From Blastomussa wellsi (taxonomy: Eukaryota; Cnidaria; Anthozoa; Scleractinia; Plerogyridae): 64,000 bases of DNA. A program made the position numbers and the translations under genes. Every line of letters starts with the position of its first letter. The first letter of the stretch is position 1. Of this stretch, positions 11,796 to 38,500 are shown in pieces. The notes under the pieces were generated by a model, which saw nothing but the letters and a program-made list of their open reading frames with translations, ran no database searches and was not told the origin of the DNA. Where the stretch lies: positions 3,667,317 through 3,731,316 of the forward strand of contig OX393572.1 of the NCBI GenBank assembly GCA_947652115.1, in the 5' to 3' direction.

Positions 11796-12053
11796 TCACA
11801 AAGCCATGTCCCCTCGTGTCTCCTTGTGTGTAGGCACAAAACCACCACACAGTACCCCGGCCAGGACACTCGATATCGGAACGTCCGATTCGGAGTCCAA
11901 CGTACTAACCGGGGCGTTCACGCTTAATTCGTCGAAAAGATGTAATAATCTATCAATACCAATGTCTCTAAACGTAAATTTCATCTTACCTCTGCCATTA
12001 GTGACACTAATCAGCCAAATAACAATTAAACAAAGGATCACAGTAGTCTTCAT
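11796..12053 (-). CDS. Possible small secreted protein (hypothetical, 85 aa)
   Basis: An ATG at 12053 on the minus strand opens a frame starting MKTTVILCLIVIWLISVTNG, a textbook-like signal peptide with a hydrophobic core at residues 4-16. About 65 residues without cysteine clusters or known motifs follow. The frame also stays open upstream to 12329 and includes a second hydrophobic stretch (AIIIGAVVWLWSTIII), so a longer membrane protein or an exon of one is possible. The upstream extension enters the proline-coding G-run of an adjacent repeat, which argues against it. I do not recognise the family. Chance ORF and gene are both possible. Confidence 0.3.
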   Translation of the reverse strand: MKTTVILCLIVIWLISVTNGRGKMKFTFRDIGIDRLLHLFDELSVNAPVSTLDSESDVPISSVLAGVLCGGFVPTHKETRGDMAL

Positions 12054-12304
12054 TGTGAAAATGTTTTCTTTCATGAAAATGCTCCTTCCTCGCGAACGTT
12101 GCCTCCTTCGCAAAACTGTAAGATGTTCGTCTGGCAGCGATATTTGTTGGCCGGTTTCTTCCAACGATCGAATTATGATTGTGCTCCAAAGCCACACAAC
12201 AGCCCCTATGATAATAGCGGTCGCAGCTACATTTGAGAAAAAAGAAAATGACTGGCCACAAGTATAGCGCTCCAGGGCTTTTTCTGTCCCTGCTTGATAG
12301 CCCG

Positions 12305-12886
12305 TGGGGGGGGGGGGAGGTACTCCCATATATGGGCTATTTTGGTATGTACCGCGGGATAGGGTATGGTTTTTCGAGGATCTCGATCCTTAAATAGGGT
12401 ATCATTTGTGCTTCTTCTGAAATTCTTCGCGGTTTGATCCTTAGATAGGGTACCTAAATTGTATTTTTAAAATGTGGGAAACATTGTAATCTTTTATGAA
12501 AAATTACAGCCAAATTCGCGCTTTAATTTCGTTTTATAAACACATTCCAAAAAAAATAACCCTAAACCGTCAAATGTCGACCTAAAATTTAACCGTCAAC
12601 CGTCAAACCGGCTTATTTTTAACCGTCAACCCTCAAAGTGAACCTCCCCATTAAGACCCTCGCAAAACTAAAAAGAAACGGCCTCTCACACTGAAAACGT
12701 TACGGAACTACAAAAAGTTGACCCGTTTACACCTTTCTTAGTTTTTGTTTTTCCTTGAAAAGGGTGTCATTTTTCGGGTTTGGGCCGAAAAACCCTATTT
12801 AAATAGGGTATCGAATTCCGTTTACTTTATCAGGGTTTAACCTTCGCGGCACACACCCACCCAAAATGTAAGGGAGTACCCCCCGG
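12305..12886 (+). mobile_element. GGGGGGTACTCCC-type DNA element, copy 1
   Basis: It begins with a G-run followed by TACTCCCATATATGGGCTAT and ends AATGTAAGGGAGTACCCCCC, giving terminal inverted repeats around GGGGGTACTCCC. Internally it carries repeated short words of the type 'ATAGGGTA' and 'CCTTAAATAGGGTATC', and no coding frame. Further copies are at 13170-13574 (opposite orientation), 17980-18592 (opposite, interrupted), 46972-47225 (same orientation, shortened), and a fragment near 57757-57840. Confidence 0.8.
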
Positions 12887-13169
12887 GTGTTGATAGGTTA
12901 TCCTCTCTATCTAATGCTGGGGGTAAATGTCTGCAAAATGTGAAATATTTTGCCATTAAAAGCGGGCGTGACAAATATATTAGATAACAAGATGAAATGA
13001 ATTCTGGTTGGGTGAAATTTATTGAATAGTACGTGTAATTGATAAATAATGTATTATCGAATTCGAAAGATGCGTTTAAAAATTTGAGTCACGAAATGTC
13101 TAAGAAAGTATCATTGGAGAGACAAGGGTCTAACACCCGCCGGAAGGACGCAATGTGAAGTATTTCCAA

Positions 13170-13574
13170 CCCGAGGGAGTACTAAATAAATTTTGGATAG
13201 GTGTGTGCCGCGAAGGTTCTTAAACCCTGACCCTATTTAAGGATAAAGTAAAGGGAATTTGATACCCTAGTTAAGGACCAAACCCAAAAAATGACACCCT
13301 ATTCAAGGAAAAAACAAAAACTAAGAAAGGTTTAAACGGGTTGACTTTTTGTCGTTCGGTAACGTTTTCAGACTGACAGACCGTTTCTTTTCGTTTAGCG
13401 TGTTGTTTACGCACTGAAAATTGCAAAATAGCTAAATAATACAATTTAGGTATCCTATCTATTAGATAGGATCACACTGTACAGAATGCCAAAAGCAGCA
13501 AAACCTCGAAAAACCATACCCTATCCCGCGGGACATCCCTGTATAGCAAATATATGGGAGTACCCCGTGGGGGG
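13170..13574 (-). mobile_element. GGGGGGTACTCCC-type DNA element, copy 2 (inverted)
   Basis: It is the reverse-complement relative of the copy at 12305-12886. Shared words include GTGTGCCGCGAAGGTTCTTA and AACCATACCCTATCCCGCGG, and it ends at ATATGGGAGTACCCC. It is shorter, with an internal deletion. The two copies face each other across about 280 bp. Confidence 0.8.
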
Positions 13575-13750
13575 CGCCGAATGTAAGTAGACTTTTGTTA
13601 GCATGCAAATCGGAGTCATTGGTTAAGCGAATTTTCCTCCCTTCTCTCGAATTAACATGTTTAAATTTAAGCAGAAGACCGGGCTGGTTCAAGGGGCACT
13701 GTCATGGCCATTTTCCGGCTTTTAATTTTTCAGTAAAATGGCCACAAAAT

Positions 13751-13936
13751 TATAGACCCCATGCATAAATGGCCGCCAACTTAAAATTCTTTTGTATGTA
13801 TTTAAATTAGCCTCACTAACCTGGTTTAAGAGTAAAACTTCTTTTGAATTACCAACTCAAAACCGAGGTTAGTAGGGCTAATTTAAATGAATACAAAAGA
13901 ATTTTAAAGTGGCAGCCATTTATGCATAGGGTCTAT
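13751..13936. mobile_element. Foldback MITE, TATAGACCC...GGGTCTAT family, copy 1
   Basis: The left arm (CATAAATGGCCGCCAACTTA, AAATTCTTTTGTATG) is answered by CATACAAAAG-type sequence on the right, ending GGCAGCCATTTATGCATAGG. The arms are about 75 bp and the element about 185 bp. A second copy is at 58018-58190 in CASD1. Confidence 0.8.
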
Positions 13937-14136
13937 GGCTACTTTCTTTCACCCGTACAGGGAATGCTCATAGCACATAAAGAGATGGATATCGAGCAAA
14001 CTGAAAGAGGCTAACCGTACATAGCAAGCCTTATTCGGATTGTAAGACTTGAGCATGATTGGAGAAAAGGAAAGTCAATGCTCGGCCTTTAAAAATCGCT
14101 CAAACAATAGAGTTTAGTGCGTTAACCCTATAACAC

Positions 14137-14689
14137 TTAAAGTGCCCATGAGACAAAATTGGTGTTACTTATATATTTATTTTCGTGTATAATGCGACTT
14201 TCTTAATCATCTTGCCAAATTTCAATCCATTCTGAACATGATAAGTCATACTTTTTAAACTTTATTTCCGAAAATTTACGGCCGCCATTAATTTGCTGTG
14301 TTCCAAGGCTTGGCTGCGATTCGGAGAAAGTGAGGCCAAAGACTCAAAAATTCCTCACGGGTTGTAATTATAATAACAACCATCATGGGAAATTGCACGA
14401 AGAACCACTCAAAAGTTTTTGTTGACCTTCATTTGATTTTCAATAGTTATTGTTATTATAATTTCAACCCGTGAGGTATTTTTGAGCCTTTGACGTCACT
14501 TTCTCCGAATCGCAACCATGCCTTGGAACAAGGCAAATTAATGGCGGCCATAAATTTTCAGAAATAAAAGTTTAAAAATTATGCCTTCTCACGTCCAGAA
14601 TGGACTGAAATTTGGCAAGATGATTAAGAAAGTCGCATTGTACATGAAAAGAAAAAAATACTACCAATTTCGTCTCAGGAGCACTTTAA
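14137..14689. mobile_element. Large TTAA-flanked foldback element (~550 bp)
   Basis: Both ends carry TTAA followed by AGTGC. The arms are more than 200 bp: left GACAAAATTGGTGTTACTTA ... GCCAAATTTCAATCCATTCT; right reverse complement CAGAATGGACTGAAATTTGG ... ACCAATTTCGTCTCAGGAGC. The arm centres meet near 14400 (CCTCACGGGTTGTAATTATA and its complement at 14460). It is non-coding. A half-length relative is at 39715-39905. Confidence 0.85.
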
Positions 14690-17037
14690 ATTTAATAAAC
14701 TTACTAACGTTTGAACACTTTTTTCGCTAACGGGCTTTATAATATTCGTTCCCAGCCCCCCTTGCAAAATGATGTGACTGACACGCCTCAGTCCAAGCCT
14801 TGCGCAACCATGATCGACCGAAAGAAGGAGAAGACTGGAGTGCGCGAAGGTAAAGGTCTATTTTATACTCTGCCTATCTATCATCTATCTATCAAACCCT
14901 AAAATGAGATTAAAAAAGAAAAGCTACAATAGTAATTACAGACATTAAAGAGAGCTAAATGAATAAGAAACATAATCCACGTTGGAAAATATATGTCTTT
15001 TAATTTCCTTTTGAAATGTAGGGAAAGGAAAACAATAACCGAAACCCAAAACATGTTTAGCTTTACGTTTGTCTTGGGGAGGAAATTAATGTCAAAGAGA
15101 GACAAACTGAATTTAGTAACGCTTGAATATAACTTCCCCTTACCAACTAAAACATTTTTTACGCGTGTAAACTGGAGTCCGCGCGATACAAACAAAGCGA
15201 TTTGTTCAAAACGTACTAGTTCTTAAAATGACACAGGCGGTCGACTCGACACAACCAGGTTTAGTCTTCAAATAATCAAACAATTTTGTTTGTAGATAAA
15301 TGATGTTTGCAAAACGTTAGCCTTCGTCACAAAATCATTTCTTCGTTGAAAGTTATTGACATGAACTTGGCAAATATAAGATAATTAAGCCAAAAACGTT
15401 TAAGAACTGAATCAATAAGTCAACATATATTTCAATGTCATTATGTTGGTTTGGCTTGGCCAATGACCCCAATTAATATGTACATGTAAGTATAAGATGT
15501 ACAATACTTATATCTTTGCGGAATTTCTTCTCTTGAGTATTTAAACCGGCCGGCGTTTCTTGCGTCAAGATTGATAACAAAGATTTTTGCCCAATTTGCC
15601 GACAATGCAGTGCGTACCGCACGGATTTAATTACTTTGCTTTGTGTATACCTTCACGAAGACAATATCGATTGCCGATGAACGTTTATTTTTGTGCGATA
15701 TAAACGGAATGGTTGACGTAAAAGTTTCAATTACATGTACAGAAGAACGCGCGCCAAATTAACACTATGTGCGTGCAAGCCCACGCAGCCCCGCAATTGC
15801 AATGTCAAATTTCTTTAAGTCATTTATTAATTGTTTGTTTTTCATTTCGTCCATATACAATGTGGATTTTCAATTTCTTAAGCTGGTCTCCGATTGTATC
15901 TTTTTGGCGAGTTTTTCACCATTAAAAATCACTCGCCGAAAGCTCGGTAAATCCGCATGTCAATTCTAAAAGGCTTTGATGATGCGTTGATCGAGTTCCT
16001 AGCTTCTTTTTTTAATTATTTCCAATTCCAAGATGTTATCTTTTTGCGTGTTTTTCAATAAGGCAATTGTATCAAGGGGCTCAGAAGACCAAATTTACAT
16101 GTGTCAGGCTTTTGTGTTTGGGCAATTAAAACGGAATGAACCTTAAGGACTTCAAATTCGCATAAATGCCGCTAATGACACAGGGATAATTCAACGTAAC
16201 TTTCGAGAGTAAGTTATTTCTAGTGGACATGTGCAAGTTTTGCTAAGAATACTCGTTTCTTTGGCGTGAAATCGTCTACAACTAAGTCTTGGTACTTACA
16301 TAGTATATCAACATCGACATTTTGACCAGTCGGGGCGTTTTATCCTCCTGAAATCAATCTTTACCCCGGATTTAAATGTCGAGAAGAGAAAATTTACATG
16401 CGCACCTTAGCCAATACAATGGTTTTGTTGCGCTACAGCTTGTGTCTACTTCACTGCGACAATGGACGATTTCGTTGCCAGAATTGCTGAGTGATATTAG
16501 CACCACCGCACCAAAATAAACGTAAGAGCCATTACGACGATAATGTTCGATAATGTGTTATTAAGCGGATGTCTCTGCAAGCACGAGCGCACATCGGGCA
16601 CGTAAAACTCGTTCGCGCAAAGATTTCGACAGACTTGCACTGTACGTCGATTTTCTGCTAGGTACAGCAAGAATTTTCGTCAATTCATCTTGGATAATAG
16701 GTGACCTTAAATTCTTTCCTCAGCGTGTGTGTTTTCTTGGTTGCCCATTATGTAATTAAGTTAATTGTCTTGTTGGTATGGATTTTCTTGAAGAATACTG
16801 TATAACATTTCAGCTTTCGTTTGATTTGTTTCGCAGGGCGCAAAACGGACAGCAACTTTATAGCTATTGGGGAAAGGCATTGGTTACGGCTGACAAAGAA
16901 AGATCGGTTGCAGAAGCTAGTACTTCCAATTCCAGGCTGTTGTGGCTTGCTCAATTGTAAATCTCGGTCTCGTTTTCTCAACAAGAAAGAGCAAAGTCAA
17001 TTGCTGCGAGATACCACCGTCCCAAGGTATGGGATCA

Positions 17038-31642
<14,605 letters not shown>

Positions 31643-31858
31643 TAGCACAAAAACTTGTTTTATGCACAAAAACTGGCTGAACCAGAGCATAGAGTTTCTA
31701 GTGTTAATGAAAATCATCTGAAGAAATTATCATACTTGCTTCAAGGGCAGAAACTGTATACGGGGTACATTCCAAGCTAACCAAATCGATAAGCGAAGTG
31801 AACTGTAAACCGAATAACCCCAATATATATATTGCACGACACGCGAATGCTGTACCTA

Positions 31859-32245
31859 TTAAGGGGACACTGTCACCATTTTTAGCATGATTTTGGAAAT
31901 CTCAAAAACATACATTGATCTTTGGAAGCTGAACAATAATGGTTTTACTTTGTACAGCAAATTAGTAAGTGAACCATTAGGAAGTGAGGATGGCTAACGA
32001 TGGCGAGGATGGAAACGGATTGTGATATCGATTTTTGAAAAAGCGTCAAGATGTCAGTTTTTCAAAGGTTCAAGTTCTCGAAAATCGCTGAAATTGTGCA
32101 AAAATGTTGCTGCAGTGTGGACGTTCTTCAAGAAATTGCTTTTAATCATTTAGTTAGAGCTTATTAATCTTATTACATACATTTAGGGGCCATTTCGTGA
32201 ATTTATAACAATTTTAGGCAAATATATCGTGACAGTGTCCCTTTG
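31859..32245. mobile_element. AGGGGACACTGTCAC-type TTAA MITE
   Basis: The left edge is TTAAGGGGACACTGTCACC and the right edge is CGTGACAGTGTCCCTTTGA. Inverted termini are about 16 bp. It is about 385 bp without a coding frame. It lies about 220 bp past the DUF885 stop. Confidence 0.8.
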
Positions 32246-33067
32246 AGGGACACTCAAATTTGGTGGAAAATGAAATGCACAAAGACCACTTTCTACCACC
32301 CCGTTATAAACATTACCAGTTAAGTTAAGATAAAAAGCAAGGACAAATTTTTATTGAGAAAATATTGCGAGAAATTGGATTTCTCTCACTGATCAAATCA
32401 CTAAGTCGCCGCGAATAATGACATTTTATAGTTAAGTATTGTAGAAAATTGCCCTCAGGGTATCAAGGTAGAAGAAACAAGGATTGTTTTCGAATTAGGA
32501 CAAATGAACTTGGAAAATTTAGGCAAAACTTTTCAAGATCTGTCATTTGTGTCAGATCTCCTTTAATTTCTTTATATAGCATATATGTTTATATCAGACG
32601 ATATGCGTGTTGTATATAGATATTATATTGTTTACAACGGGAATGAAATCTAACAATACATTATCTTATGAGTTTATACGAAAACGTGTCTGTTATTTAG
32701 TGTATAATAGCAGTATTAGTGACTACTAATTAACAATTAGATTATGAACTCAAGATTACTATTTTAAACATAAGAGTGCATTTTTCTGTCGATGCTCCCG
32801 ATTATTCCCGACCAAAACTAACTTCCTTTTATGGTTTGCTCCCTTGCGGGATACACAAGAGCATTACACGAGAATTTAGGTCTAGATAATACCCCTGTGA
32901 AAAGACCGAAATAGGAATTCCATGTAAAATATCAGTAAAATTCTTCCCGTGGCCTTGGAAAACTCTGGTTCATTTGGCGCTCGAAAGAAAAAAGCTTTTG
33001 TTATACTTTGAGGGACTGAGTAAACGCACGCGTATAATGACGTACACAATGATTGCAAGAATGACGA

Positions 33068-33215
33068 GTATAGACAGTAATAGATCACTGATGGCGTCAA
33101 AATGTGGTAAGAACAAAAAAGTGGCACACGAGGCGATAGTGTGTCACTGCACTGGGCTGGTGTTCTTACCACATTTTGACGTCTTCTGTCGTCTATTACT
33201 CAACAGACGCAGGGC
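33068..33215. mobile_element. Foldback element (~150 bp)
   Basis: GCGTCAAAATGTGGTAAGAAC near 33094 is answered by GTTCTTACCACATTTTGACG near 33158. Flanking parts of the arms (ACAGTAATAGATCAC and its imperfect complement) extend the hairpin. Confidence 0.75.
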
Positions 33216-33590
33216 AACATGGAATATATCTGTTTTATATAAAGAAACGTCGTCAGTGCGTGTGACCTTTAATAGATCATAGGGAGAAACCAATCAAAAT
33301 GCGTCCATTATTAGGATTATTATATAAATGAAAATAGTACTGCTGCTGCTGCCGTACTGTCTGTCGTGTCTTTTCCTGCGAAAATTTATTATTTTAATTT
33401 ATTTTGCCTGCTTTGCATGTCACGTGATTTTGAGATTTAGAAACTTGCTGCGGTGCACAGAGGATGTTTTTACGAGCGATTTTTCAAGTTGCTAAGCGAG
33501 TGACAACGATTCAAATAATATTAAAGCTTCTGAAGCTGATATTTTAAGGAATTATGGGGTATTTTTAAGGTGCTCCTGCTCCCAAACGAG

Positions 33591-33976
33591 TATTGCCCGA
33601 TTTCATACGGGGGGACTGGTAACGAAATCCGTATATTATGGGATTTTTTAACACAAGACCCACATAGTCAGAAAATGCACACCGAGCATTACAAAATCCG
33701 TAAGTTTGGTGTTAGTCAGGCCAATTTTGAAGGGGATATAGCCATTCAAAAACTTGAAAATTTACTAAGAAATGTATGGATTGCCGGACTCTATATATTT
33801 CTTAGTAAATTTTGGAGGTTTTGGTTGGCTGTATCTCGTTCAATATTAGACCGATAAGCGCCAAACTTGAGGATCTTGTAAGCTTGGTGTGCTCTTGCTA
33901 AGGAGGTGGGTCTTGTTTTGAATAATCGCATAATATACGGACTTGGACCCAGTCTCCCCCGTATGAAATCAGGCAA
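33591..33976. mobile_element. Foldback element with CCGATTTCATACGGGGG ends
   Basis: It begins TTGCCCGATTTCATACGGGG and ends CCCCCGTATGAAATCAGGCA. It has a second inner inverted repeat around TTTACTAAGAAATGTATGG and ATATTTCTTAGTAAATT, centred near 33785. The arms are diverged but alignable over most of about 190 bp. Confidence 0.75.
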
Positions 33977-34572
33977 TGGGACCCCTCTTTTTATTGCAGG
34001 CATCGTTTGAACAAAAATTGCCAGTTCTATTTCGAGGGAATGACCTTAACAGACAGGCAAAATAGACCAAGATAACCGCAGCAATTTCATATCCTTTGTT
34101 TTTTTTTTATTTATTAAGTTTACTCCATAAATTAAAAATTACAAAATTACAAAATAAATTACAAAATAAATTAATATTGTATGGAGAGGGGAACATCCAA
34201 AAAGCGCCCTTGACACCATGCGAGGGATGCTCCGCAGTAATTACAATATAAATATCTATAATATAAAAGAAATAATGAATGATATAAAATATCCATAATT
34301 CTAAAATGTCAAACTTTGTATACTAAATGTAGAATTACGTGTAAGTATTACTAAGAAAGGACATAACTTTGTGCTTAAAACTAGAAATACCAGCAGTTTC
34401 TTTGGCTACACTAGTTAGAGGAAATTATACCATAATTTGACATACATTTCAAATAATTAAAATTTGGCTAAAATGAAGAGAATGAGAGAAGAATTGGTGG
34501 CGGTACTGCCCCAATTCGCCTCTCTTTCCTTTGGACGAAAAGACTCTGGTGACGAAGTTGTCTTCATTAAAG

Positions 34573-35521
34573 ATGGCGGCCGATTCAGAGGAAATCGGTG
34601 CCCCGTTGCACCTTTCCGATATAGAGAAAAACCCCAAAGAAATGAACGATCACGAAAAAGAGACTTCAAAACAACTGCCTGCGACTTCCAGGATAGAAAT
34701 ATGCTGTAAAACCTTGGCTTTTTTCATTGTGTTGTCTTTAGTATGTGTTCATCTGGCACGGGTTATTCGAGAAGGTAAGATTTTGTCAGCCTTGTTTGTG
34801 ACGGACCGGCTGGCTGAGACAATAATTTCATAATAACATTATACTATCCACCGAGAGGTTTGTCTAAAATAAGGTACTTCAAAAGGCAAATGTTTTCTAA
34901 ATCAGATTTAGTGAAATGTCCTGTTTGTTGACATTGGTTATAGTTTCTTACACGTGTCGCAGATTTCTATAAACATAATTTGTTAAGTACTTTCCTTTGT
35001 GAATTTTTCTATATTAACTAGTTTACAGCTTCATTTTTTGTTTGGGAAAAATCTTAAGGCACTTGGCATGGCTTTATTTACATTTTTCGATCATGTTTCT
35101 CTATTAAACACTGAAGTATTTTCTCCTTAGAAAATAATATTTCTTATAGCTCGGGTAGTTTTCATTTTCATGTTGTGAAAAATTAAACTTTTTACTTTAT
35201 ATTATTTCCCGGTCATGGCCGATGTAGCCAGATGTGAAAGTGACTTTTTTATAAATTTTTCTGAAATCTATTGTTGATTTACTGACCACCATCCCTTTTA
35301 AAGAAATTGTAGAGAAAAAGTAAACTGCCTTAGGAAAAGAGATGTCAACCCTTTTTTGGTAAAAGATAAGAGATGTACAAGGCCATGACAAACGAGGGCA
35401 CATAGTGGTGGACACATCATGTCACCTGATGTAAGGGAAGCCGGAATCCAGTCTCTGGAATCCGAAATCCACCCTCTTATGGAATCCGGAATCTACTTTC
35501 AGAGTATTGGAGTATTGCAAC

Positions 35522-35552
<31 letters not shown>

Positions 35553-38500
35553 AAAAAAAAAAAAAATTTGGTCGCGATTCGTACAAGATACCTGTAGATC
35601 AATACAGACAATCATTTGAGAACAAGAATCTCAAACACGGCTGTTAAGTGATCCTCCTAATAGAGCGCATGCTCTATTTGTTAAAAACAGTATCTCAATA
35701 AAATAAACAAAATCGTATCTCAGTAGAAGAATGCACTATTGAAGAATGAATGAAAGCCAGACAAACGAGTTTGGAATACGGAACCTCGTAACCCTTGGAA
35801 TCTGGAATCCAGCCGAATTCAGTAGCTGGAATCCGGAATCCATGCTTTGGAATCCAGAATCCAAGACTCTCTTGGATTCCTTTACCTGGGGCAAATCATG
35901 ACACATTGCTTCAGACACAAAATGTTTCCCTGTTTGTGCACCAACTGGGAGTATTGTTAATGCAGGCTAACCCCTAATGATCATGTTGCCAGTTTCATAG
36001 CCAGTAGCCATTACATTTAGAGCTCCTGGGTGAAAAGAGATACATGTACTGTGAGAGTGAAACCTTTAAGCTCAAAAACATAATGCGGGGAGTCTGGTTG
36101 AGCCTGGATTGCTTAGAAATAATAATTACTTAATTGACCAATCTCCAGTGGGGCTTTTCAGGACCAATTTTCAGGACCAATTTTCAGGAACAAACATTGA
36201 AACAAACATTGTAATTAAATAGACGTCACAAGATTAAATGAGAATCCCTATCTGGCAGGAGATGGACAAGTTGGCGATTTGCAAGACATAGTGTAGCCGA
36301 GCTGAGAGGTTGAACTCAGGGCTACAAAGAACAACACTAGCTAGTGGTCAGAGTGGGACTTGAACCAGCGACTTACACATTTCAAGTCCAAAGGTCTAAC
36401 CACTTGGCCACACTGCCTCTTCACCACTTGATCCAGCGTCTAACGTACAGCCATTAAGCCATCACATCTCCATGTTGTTTTTTTTTGTTGACATCTCAAT
36501 GTAGTGCTGAAAGTAATAGTTAGTTATTGGACATTGTCCTGACCAAGTTCACAGATATCATCTGTCCTTCGAAAAATAAGTGTCTGAATAAATTTAATTA
36601 TAGTATTTTTGTTGTTCAGACAATTTTGCAAAAAGAAATGTGTAAGAGGACAAGCAATGTAATTTGAAACAAATATTACACTCATATTTTTTGGGGGGCT
36701 GCTACAATTTTTCTCTTGAGTTTTGTCAGTTGTTAGAAAGCAGGGATGGTGCTGTAGTTATCGCTCACCAAGGTAACCCAGGTTCAATTCCAGCCTGGTA
36801 TCAAATGAAAGTGGGAAATGAGTTGATTTTATGAATTGTTAGTTCTTGCCTTGCCTTTGCTTTGAAATACTTCTCAGAATGAGTCACATTATTGATTCTT
36901 AATAACAATCTATTAATATAACAGGTTAGAACAATGCTTCTAGCCCAAGGAAAGAATATAGGCATTGTTTATAATAGGCAAATAAAAAATAGGTAGGTAC
37001 CTTGCTTTTGAGGATTTTTTTGTTGCACACTCAGTGCAGTGTCCGTCTTTCCTAAAAAAATTCCAAATTTCAATTCAATCTGGGTAGAACTTAGACCCAC
37101 ATGAAAACCAGCTAGCCTGGAGTGATGTGGATTCTTCAGTCTCTAATTAATATCATAGATTTATTTACTTTATTACATGTAATTTGTGATGTTTTGGTAA
37201 CAGGCTCTAGCACTTGTCCTGGCATGTTCCAGTCCGGTCGCTGGAGAGGAAGCTTTTGGCAACCACATGGCTGCATGATGCATTCATATACATCAAGGTA
37301 TGTTATCACTTCAAATACTTTGGTGAGATGTTTGTTGTGGTATAACACAATAAGTTTTGTTGTTGCTTTCAAGTGTTTCAAATCAGTTAAAATGGTATTT
37401 ACAGTACAATTTTGATTAGTATAAACTGACAAGCATTTGATGCTAGTCCACATACACAAAATAATTAATGAAAAACATAACACAACATCCAGAGTTGTTA
37501 TAAATAGATATTAATTATGTCCTTTCTTTCCAGTGAAATAAGGACTTGCTTACAGAATAACCCTGTGGCATTTATAGGAGATTCAAGAACAAGAACACTA
37601 TACTATGAATTGGTACAGGCAGTTAGCTTGGATACAGTCAAAGATGAAGGAAAAGCTGTGAGTTTTTTTGTTGAAATATTATCCTTTAACCTGTGGTAAA
37701 ATAGGCCTTTGCAGGTGGGATCGCATGAGCAAATTATTGCTTATTTTTTTATAATGGATTATAATGTTCTTAACTCTATATATTGTATACTAATACCAAA
37801 TTATACAAGATAGGATTTGTTACAGATGACAAGTGTTCTTTCTGTAAGTCCATCGGCCATTTCTTTTTCGACTGTGTATACTCGCAGACCTTTTGAAAAG
37901 ATTTTGAGCTTTACTTTCACTATATATCAAAAGAACCTGTTTCCCTTACTTTAAAAGACGATATGATGGTAGTATAGATTCAAAACGCCCCTTGCTAAAT
38001 TACTTGTTATTGATAGCTAAAGTATACCTATGGGATTGCAGAAGGACAAACATACTACCAGAAATAATTGGCTTAAAGCATAAGGTTAAACTGAAGTTTG
38101 AAATTGAAAAATACATTAGTATTAAAAATAACACCTTAGATAAATTTAATCGTAAGTGGACAATAAAACTGTAATTCTTTGCTTAATATATAATATCACT
38201 TTCTTGTGGGAATTTTATTGTGTTACTGATTAGGAAAATTATGAATGTAATGCTATAAAAGTGACTGTAAGTATTGTAAGTATAAATTAGTAGTGTGACA
38301 AGTACTATTAGTATCTACTATTGAAAAGATTTTAGCTTAGCCATTATAAGTAACTTTATGTGATTGTAAGTTGGTAATGTAAGCTGGTGTTTTTAGTATT
38401 GTAATGTAAAGTATCTGTAATGTAAACAGTGTTTTGTTTCATTAAAAAAATGGAGCTAAAAAAAAAGTTTTGAGGCCCCTAGCATTAAAGAGCAAGCTTA

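Larger units (their letters stand above)
10553..17028. other. Intergenic region between the SABATH and DUF885 genes
   Basis: This 6.5-kb stretch holds a broken LINE fragment, a possible minus-strand small ORF, two GGGGGGTACTCCC-type elements in opposite orientation and two foldback elements, annotated separately. An AATAAA at about 11235-11240 could end the SABATH transcript, but it lies beyond the LINE fragment. The stretch 14900-16830 shows no supportable gene. An AG acceptor-like site (TTTGTTTCGCAG, ending at 16835) could open the 5' UTR/coding exon of the DUF885 gene. Confidence 0.6.
31643..34572. other. Intergenic region between DUF885 and CASD1
   Basis: No coding exon could be supported. 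It holds at least three inverted-repeat elements (listed separately) and the right end of an AGGGGC-type element near 32440-32573. The rest is AT-rich sequence including the poly-A/T patch at 34100-34180. The last ~120 bp before 34573 are the likely CASD1 5' UTR. No TATA box is obvious. Confidence 0.6.

Noticed and set aside
14711..14902. Open frame ending at a GTAAAG donor-like site (GTGCGCGAAG|GTAAAG)
   Set aside because: It could be a 5' exon of the DUF885 gene, but no acceptor partner in phase gives a meaningful N-terminus. The ATG at 17038 before the membrane anchor already makes a complete protein.
36290..36425. Functional tRNA gene on the minus strand
   Set aside because: A- and B-box-like words are there, but the acceptor and anticodon stems do not pair convincingly. 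A SINE head fits better.
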